A stretch of 64,000 bases of DNA from Berghia stephanieae. Lineage: Eukaryota > Mollusca > Gastropoda > Nudibranchia > Aeolidiidae. The notes beneath the pieces were generated by a model, which worked only from the letters and a program-made list of their open reading frames with translations, was not told the origin of the DNA and ran no database searches. The stretch is taken from assembly GCA_034508935.3 (NCBI GenBank), contig CM067447.1:29567439-29631438 (forward strand), read 5' to 3'. This document shows positions 60,301 through 64,000 of this stretch, piece after piece. A program made the translations under genes and the position numbers. Every line of letters starts with the position of its first letter. Positions within the stretch are counted from its first letter, which is position 1.

Positions 60301-63095
60301 TGTAAGGGGTTAAAACACCTGCAAAACAAGCACCCATGACACTCCCATGTACTATGTCATCAGGCGACCTGTCTCTCTTTCATCTTCCCCTCATCCCTAA
60401 TATCTCCAATCTCACGGTAAAACAGAATTTCCTGCTCAGATTGTGAATTGTTTTCTCTCTCATTCAAATAAAACCAAGACATCAGGTCAGTTATTTACTA
60501 GCTATTGGATGTGAATTGGTTTGAAACTGATACAGTTCTGAGTTCCGATTCAATACTCAATGAGTCTCACAGACAGCAAGCTGTTACAATGTCCCACCAC
60601 AGATCTAATTTGCACAACATACGAGTTGATAAATCCAAGCACACTTTCATGTAGCAATTTTATAAGTGTGTAGTGCGGTCGATAAGAACAATACTGTATA
60701 TCAACTTACATTAAATAAAAGATTAAGAATGAAGTCTTAATATATTTTTAAAAAAACATTTTTTCTTTCAAAATTGCTAGCAATTTGTTTTCTTTTTTAT
60801 ATAAATTAAGGTCATTTAACATTATGATTGAAAGCTATACATCCACAATATCCACATTGCTATCTAAGAAAGTATGATACTTCTTTTTTATCCTTTCTAC
60901 AAAATTACTGCTTTCTGTGACTAAGTTGATTGGGTTAAATGAAAACGGAAGAGGAAGAGAAGAAGAAAAGAAGTGTTTGTCATAAGTTGTCCAACTTCTT
61001 TGTCTTTGTTCTAAATCACAAAAACATGGAGGAATGCTTTGTAAGTATAAATGTTACCAAGTAATAAGCACCAGGGGTAAATATTTTTTTCTGAGCAAAA
61101 CCAAGTAAGTATTGTTAAACCAGACATATTTCCTTTTTTAGCCTGATATCTTAACATTATTACAAACTTAGTGGTTGTATGACTCCCTGAAGCCTGAGAA
61201 ACATTGTTGCTACTTCTCTCTCTTCTTGGTACACACGATTGGGTCAAAACTAGTAAAATATTGTAACAAGCTCAATATCACCCTAATTGTAGGGTTAAAA
61301 TTCCCGATTCCAAGTCTCTGGCCTGCCTTATTTAGAGCAACAGAACAAGACTAGTGTGGTTGCAATCAAAACTAAAACTGGACAATATTGTATATGAGGG
61401 TAAACAAATTTTCAAAGAAGAAACAAATATTAAGAACAATTCACTTTTCTATAACAGAGGGAGTGATGAAAGCAAGGATTAGACGCAGTGACAGGAAAAA
61501 GAGGCTAAGAAGAAGGAGATGGTGGTTGCAGGAGAGGAGGAAGTGGAGAAGAGAAAAAAAATAATCTCACATTTTCCTGAACAATGTTGTCTTGGTTCAA
61601 ATAAGACAACTCATGTATGGTGAATGACTGGTCATTGTCTGAGACAATAAAGAATGGAGAAAAATTGGGTCGACTGTTTTGGAATGATTCGTAGGATGCC
61701 ATCAAACTAGCCAGCTGTTGAAACAAATAAAATAATAAGCCTTGTTGATGAGACAAAAATATATTTTTGAAATAATCATGATTTTATCTGCTCTTTGAAA
61801 AACAATCAATAGAAAATTAGGCAATTATGTAGTAATTCTGAAAAATTGATTTTTTCACATGGTCATGCAGGCAGTATGGAAATATTTTATTATTAATCCT
61901 TCCCTTCTTTTGAGAAAAAATTATTTTCGTTTTGTTTTCACCGTTTGTCAGTTTGTTCTTTGGGGGAGGGGGGGGGGGGGCATTCATTTCACCACTTACA
62001 TGTTCTTTATACTTTCAAGTTTTACCAGTTTCCACTTCCGGCATTTCATTTAATCCTTTAAAAAAGAAACTTCAGCGCTATTGCTCACTTTGTACTGCTG
62101 CACTGCCACCAGTACAGGTCATATCATTCTTTTCTTGAAATAGCCAAATTTCTACATATTAAGGCAAGTAAAGGGAACACTATTTCAAATACTTATTCAT
62201 TTTACCTTTTCAGAAGAATAAACATCCTCCAGGTGTTGTTGGGGTTCAGAGTATGTTACTTTCTCTGGATATTTGAAGGCTGGGAATGCAAACCAGTAAT
62301 AGTAGTGATATTTCTTCAAGTCCTGTTAAGAAATAGAAAAAGCGTTGACTTCAAATGTTAATTGTTTCTAACTGAAAGAAATACTAACAATTTGTGATGA
62401 AACTTGAGCATTTATATAGCACAATAGCCACTAAACGTGGTCAAAGTATTTTACAAGGGGCCCTAGCAAACAGCAACACATTACATGTAGGACTAGGCAT
62501 GATTACAATTTATTTCCAACAGAGACAAAGCTTTTAACAACAAGGTATTCATTTTACACCTGAGTGAAGTGAAAGAATGTGAGTAAAGAGTTTTTCCAAG
62601 TACTAAACCATGCGCCGTTCAAAGTGGGACTCGAAACCTGGTCCTTCGCATCCCGAGGCAAGTGTCATACCACAAGAGCACACAGCTGTGCAAAATAAGG
62701 TAGCCAATGTTATGTTTGAAAGTCTTTCTTTGTCGTTTCCAATCATTTAGATGAAAACACAAAAACTTGTCCTCAAATCTGACTGCCTTCATCATGGCAA
62801 ATAATCCAAGCCATAGCCAGGGAAAACCAAGTTTCATTTATCTAGAAGAAAGACAGACGAGAGACTGCCTAAAGCTCCATCAACTTCTGACAAAATAAGC
62901 TGTTTATCTCTTCGCTTATTGTGGGGGGGGGGGGGGGTGTTGTTTTTTTTTTTATTTTTACATGCATCATTTAAAAACTCTTGACATATCAATGATCATG
63001 AGCATATTTCAACTTACAGCAAATGTAAGCAAAACAAACTTGCATACACTTTCTGGTGAAAAATTTGTTAAGTCAGCATTCATTTCATCCCACAT
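46485..63095 (-). CDS. ATG7: ATG7, E1-like autophagy-activating enzyme (16 exons, 5' end outside window)
   Basis: ATG7 adenylates ATG12 and ATG8/LC3, holds them as a Cys thioester, and passes them to ATG10 and ATG3 in the cytosol. The spliced exons code 590 residues, starting at about residue 112 of the 703-residue human protein. Seen in order (window numbering): N-terminal-domain segment [11 protein letters not shown] (27 on) and [13 protein letters not shown] and GPRMVNL, E1 nucleotide loop GSGTLG (249-254), [30 protein letters not shown] (361-369), zinc pair CYFC (423/426), catalytic-Cys motif [10 protein letters not shown] (Cys445), second zinc pair CTAC (522/525), and the acidic C-tail WDLSDDEEF that in other ATG7s helps recruit ATG8 and ATG3. 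All phases agree and no frame break is visible. About 110 N-terminal residues lie beyond 64000. Confidence 0.97.
47702..47821 (-). CDS. ATG7: ATG7 exon, C-terminal domain
   Basis: 40 codons: [20 protein letters not shown] then [19 protein letters not shown], matching human VLDQYEREGFNFLAKVFN and LEDLTGLT. Confidence 0.95.
47885..48570. repeat. Diverged tandem duplication in an ATG7 intron, period about 365 bp
   Basis: First unit (GATAGGAGCTATGACTAAAG ... CCTTGTCACATCGCCATTTC ... GATCAGGTCTTAC) and second (AATAGGAGCTCTGAACAAAT ... CCATGTCACATCGCCATTGC ... GATAAGACCTGATG) are collinear. Confidence 0.75.
48691..48771 (-). CDS. ATG7: ATG7 exon, second zinc pair
   Basis: 27 codons, [20 protein letters not shown] then CTACSPV. 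The CTAC pair completes the zinc site. Confidence 0.95.
49114..49335 (-). mobile_element. SINE-B, head missing
   Basis: Tail and body are present (GTATAGCGCAATATGCACTG, GAGTAAAGAGCCTTTTCC); the tRNA-like head is absent. Confidence 0.8.
49692..49776 (-). CDS. ATG7: ATG7 exon, variable acidic loop
   Basis: [18 protein letters not shown] then GMVPHQ. The loop diverges from vertebrates; LGMVPHQ at the end matches human LGLVPHQ. Confidence 0.9.
50080..50195 (-). CDS. ATG7: ATG7 exon, catalytic cysteine
   Basis: [17 protein letters not shown] then [13 protein letters not shown]. Cys445 (window numbering) corresponds to human Cys572, which forms the thioester with ATG8 or ATG12. Confidence 0.96.
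50589..50756 (-). CDS. ATG7: ATG7 exon, first zinc pair
   Basis: 56 codons from [20 protein letters not shown] to [16 protein letters not shown]. Cys423 and Cys426 form the first half of the structural zinc site. Confidence 0.96.
51870..51961. repeat. Intronic repeat, copy 1 of 2
   Basis: TTATCAGGTATGGTTGGATT through GAGAATAAGTAAATAAACAT to CATTATGATGGTGGAGCCA, nearly identical to 53409-53500. Confidence 0.85.
52029..52165 (-). CDS. ATG7: ATG7 exon, DTRESRWLP
   Basis: [20 protein letters not shown] then [29 protein letters not shown] is an ATG7 signature of the adenylation site. Confidence 0.96.
52848..52940. repeat. (AGT)n microsatellite
   Basis: TAG/AGT trinucleotides with short interruptions in an ATG7 intron. 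Confidence 0.9.
53331..53382 (-). CDS. ATG7: ATG7 short exon, SIPMPGH
   Basis: 52 bases coding [17 protein letters not shown] plus a split Glu. Human has SIPMPGHPV here. A copy of an 87-bp intron repeat starts about 27 bases upstream of its acceptor. Confidence 0.92.
53409..53500. repeat. Intronic repeat, copy 2 of 2
   Basis: Same sequence as 51870-51961, about 1.54 kb away, in the next ATG7 intron but one; adjoins a (GAT)n array to about 53600. Confidence 0.85.
53787..53945 (-). CDS. ATG7: ATG7 exon, adenylation domain
   Basis: 53 codons: [20 protein letters not shown] then [13 protein letters not shown] and FPGM. Carries the Asp (VDN) and Arg (PVRQ) of the adenylation site. Donor is the weak GTTTGT. 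Confidence 0.95.
54803..54947 (-). CDS. ATG7: ATG7 exon, E1 nucleotide-binding loop
   Basis: [20 protein letters not shown] then [18 protein letters not shown]. The GxGxxG loop (249-254) binds ATP. Donor GTCAGT is non-consensus at +3 but leads in phase to the next exon. Confidence 0.96.
55545..55836 (+). mobile_element. SINE-B, complete copy
   Basis: Same A and B boxes (GATGTGGTCTTGTGGTATGA, GGGTTCGAGCCTCGC) and tail as 9846-10158; antisense in an ATG7 intron. Confidence 0.9.
56071..56164 (-). CDS. ATG7: ATG7 exon, GWEKN-GPRMVNL segment
   Basis: [20 protein letters not shown], followed by [10 protein letters not shown]; this joins the N-terminal domain to the E1 fold. Confidence 0.95.
56408..56859 (-). 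mobile_element. rep-C copy in an ATG7 intron, 9-bp target duplication
   Basis: 452 bp on the same strand as ATG7. Perfect flanking repeats TCTTAAGTC at 56399-56407 and 56860-56868. Internal deletion of roughly 90 bp compared with the 545-bp copy. Confidence 0.85.
57469..57587 (-). CDS. ATG7: ATG7 exon, VCVRDR segment
   Basis: [19 protein letters not shown], matching human FQSVEVVCFRDRTMQG. Split codons at both ends; donor GTGAG. Confidence 0.92.
57623..57781. repeat. (GGA)n then (GAA)n array
   Basis: Purine-only array immediately before the truncated SINE-B; GAA resumes at 58050-58110. Confidence 0.95.
57782..58040 (+). mobile_element. SINE-B, 5'-truncated, between GAA arrays
   Basis: Starts at GTCCTGGGTTCGAGCC (B box), lacking the A box, directly after a (GAA)n array, and runs to the family tail. 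Another GAA-rich array follows. Confidence 0.85.
58235..58440 (+). mobile_element. RTE-like LINE C-terminal fragment
   Basis: A + strand frame reads [15 protein letters not shown] then [13 protein letters not shown], the basic C-terminal motif of RTE-like reverse transcriptases (WIGHVLRK...[22 protein letters not shown]). GWIGQHL precedes it in another frame. It is frame-shifted, short, and antisense inside an ATG7 intron. Confidence 0.75.
58883..58971 (-). CDS. ATG7: ATG7 exon, YPGWPLRN segment
   Basis: [21 protein letters not shown], matching human [21 protein letters not shown]. 29 codons plus two bases. Confidence 0.95.
59174..59432 (+). mobile_element. SINE-A, complete copy with 14-bp target duplication
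   Basis: tRNA-like head AATAGCTCAGTTGATGGAGC (A box) and GAGATCGATCCTGAG (B box), then a body ending CCATGAGCCTAATGGCTCTG. Perfect duplications AGAAGTAGGACTGG at 59160-59173 and 59433-59446 define a 259-bp element. Confidence 0.9.
59840..60320. repeat. TTAACCC repeat, reverse copy (one unit plus part of another)
   Basis: Complement of the 12.6-13.2 kb arrangement: CAGTGTCACTGGCAAAGGGT, a similar spacer with CAGCATCCTGTGACAACC, then AACCCTTTAAAGGCGAAATT and GCTTCGCTGTAAGGGGTTAA. The spacer is shared too, so the two units move or duplicate together. Confidence 0.65.
61571..61714 (-). CDS. ATG7: ATG7 exon, N-terminal domain middle
   Basis: 48 codons, [11 protein letters not shown] to NQDNIVQEN, aligning with the human IEALECAYDNL to TEGVTALPYFLI region. 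Less conserved than its neighbours, but phases fit. Confidence 0.88.
62206..62322 (-). CDS. ATG7: ATG7 exon, DLKKYH segment
   Basis: 39 codons beginning [15 protein letters not shown], very close to human DLKKYHFYYWFCYPA. Phase 0 at both ends. Confidence 0.95.
62400..62690 (-). mobile_element. SINE-B, complete copy
   Basis: Complement of the family: tail AGCATTTATATAGCACAATA, B box complement GGGACTCGAAACC and A box complement CATACCACAAGAGCACAC. Same strand as ATG7. Confidence 0.85.
63018..63095 (-). CDS. ATG7: ATG7 exon (first in window; N-terminal domain)
   Basis: 26 codons, [14 protein letters not shown] to FVLLTFA, matching human IWESIKSG to LLLTFA. Phase 0 at both ends; upstream exons are outside the window. 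Confidence 0.9.
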
Positions 63096-63194
63096 CTGAA
63101 GATACAAAAAGTGAATAGTTAGAAACAAAAATTACTTTTAAGATTAACTTTTTACTATTTAGATTTTTATCATCAAAAAAAAAGAAATATTTAC

Positions 63195-64000
63195 CTCATT
63201 TGTACGCATTCAGGAATTCTATAGTATATGCAATTGCAAAAAAAAAGGAAAGTACATGTGAAAAATGTGAACTGAGTGTCAGGGATTGGATGTATATGAA
63301 GAGATTAAAGCTAAATGACGACAAAGCGGAGGCGATGCATGTCTGGAACAGAAGATTTTGGAATAAGACAAAATTGAAAGCAGGAGAGACGTCAATAGAT
63401 ATTGTTGACAGGGTATAAAATCTTGGAACATTCTTAGATTCAGAACTGCCAATGGACCACCAAATTAAGACAATGATTCAATCAATAATCTGTCAGTTGA
63501 AAAAATTTGGATCTATTCCGTAGTTCTTTTGTGAGAATGTTACCAAAAAATTGTTGTTTCTGTTTTACTTTCATAGCTGGATTATGGTAATGCTCAGGTT
63601 TGGTGTTTTAGAAAATAAGCTCAGGTCGCTGCAGATGATTCGAAATCATGCTGCCAGATCATGCTGCCAGATTGGTCTTTTGAATGTAGAGGTTGAATTC
63701 TGCCACACCTCTGCTTCGAAGATTACACTGGCTGCTTGTTGAGAAAAGGGTCAAATTCAAAGCATGTGTCCTAGTTTACTGTTGTCTGGAAAACACTGCT
63801 CCTCCCTACCTTACAGAAATCCTTAGGAAATATTCAACAACCTGATCTTTGTGTCCCTCCAATGACCCTCACCCATTTGGCTGTGTCTGCATTCGTACAA
63901 AGGAGGAAACAAGGTCCTTAGCTTATTTTGTTCCATCTGTATGGAACACCATTCCACAGAGCATCCAGGAGTCCAAATCATTGTCTGTGTTCAAGAATTT
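63195..64000 (+). mobile_element. CR1/L2/Jockey-type LINE fragment, runs off the window
   Basis: Several frames in succession match the C-terminal part of a non-LTR reverse transcriptase: RDWMYMKRLKLNDDKAEAM, NLGTFLDSELPMDHQIKTM, RSLQMIRNHAARSC, LHWL-like and VKFKACVLVYCCLENTAPPY, then PSVWNTIP. Frame shifts and stops separate the blocks, so it is an old inactive copy. It lies antisense in an upstream ATG7 intron. Confidence 0.85.

Noticed and set aside
63200-63742. Upstream ATG7 exons or another gene
   Set aside because: The frames are on the opposite strand and match non-LTR reverse transcriptase, broken by stops and shifts.

Overview
This window is intron-rich, AT-rich animal DNA carrying two host genes that point at each other, set in a dense field of short retroposons, MITE-like repeats, microsatellites and homopolymers. 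Canonical GT-AG introns, tRNA-headed SINEs, LINE reverse-transcriptase fragments and clear animal orthologues show a metazoan. The repeat style suggests a marine invertebrate, possibly a lophotrochozoan, but nothing here fixes the species.

Layout. 1-8.5 kb: flank (or far-upstream introns) of the first gene, with a dispersed repeat, very long trinucleotide arrays, an element bounded by 38-bp inverted repeats, and SINE pieces. 8.5-27.6 kb (+): a novel-type protein kinase C of the delta/theta group, sixteen coding exons, about 688 residues, ordered C2-like, pseudosubstrate, C1A, C1B, acidic hinge, kinase, C-tail. Exons 2 and 16 each read in frame only if two homopolymers are one base longer than shown; this looks like consensus error rather than decay. 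27.6-46.5 kb: the 3' side of both genes, holding an unrecognised 116-codon open frame, an RTE-like LINE fragment, and a cluster of a retroposon family (here called rep-C) defined by target-site duplications and self-nested insertions. 46.5-63.1 kb (-): ATG7, the E1-like enzyme of autophagy, sixteen exons covering about 590 residues from roughly residue 112 of the human protein to the stop. Its first exons lie beyond the right edge. 63.2-64 kb: a CR1/L2/Jockey-like LINE fragment in an upstream ATG7 intron.

The two genes have known roles: DAG-responsive kinase signalling, and activation of ATG12 and ATG8 for conjugation. Nothing in the sequence shows that they share control. I found no bacterial-type system, CRISPR array, rRNA gene or intact tRNA gene. 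I do not think the window holds a new biochemical system. The most distinctive points are the rep-C family, a SINE family with expanded poly-G cores, the Phe at the C1B ligand-affinity position of the kinase, and a kinase exon-intron boundary repeated three times in tandem.
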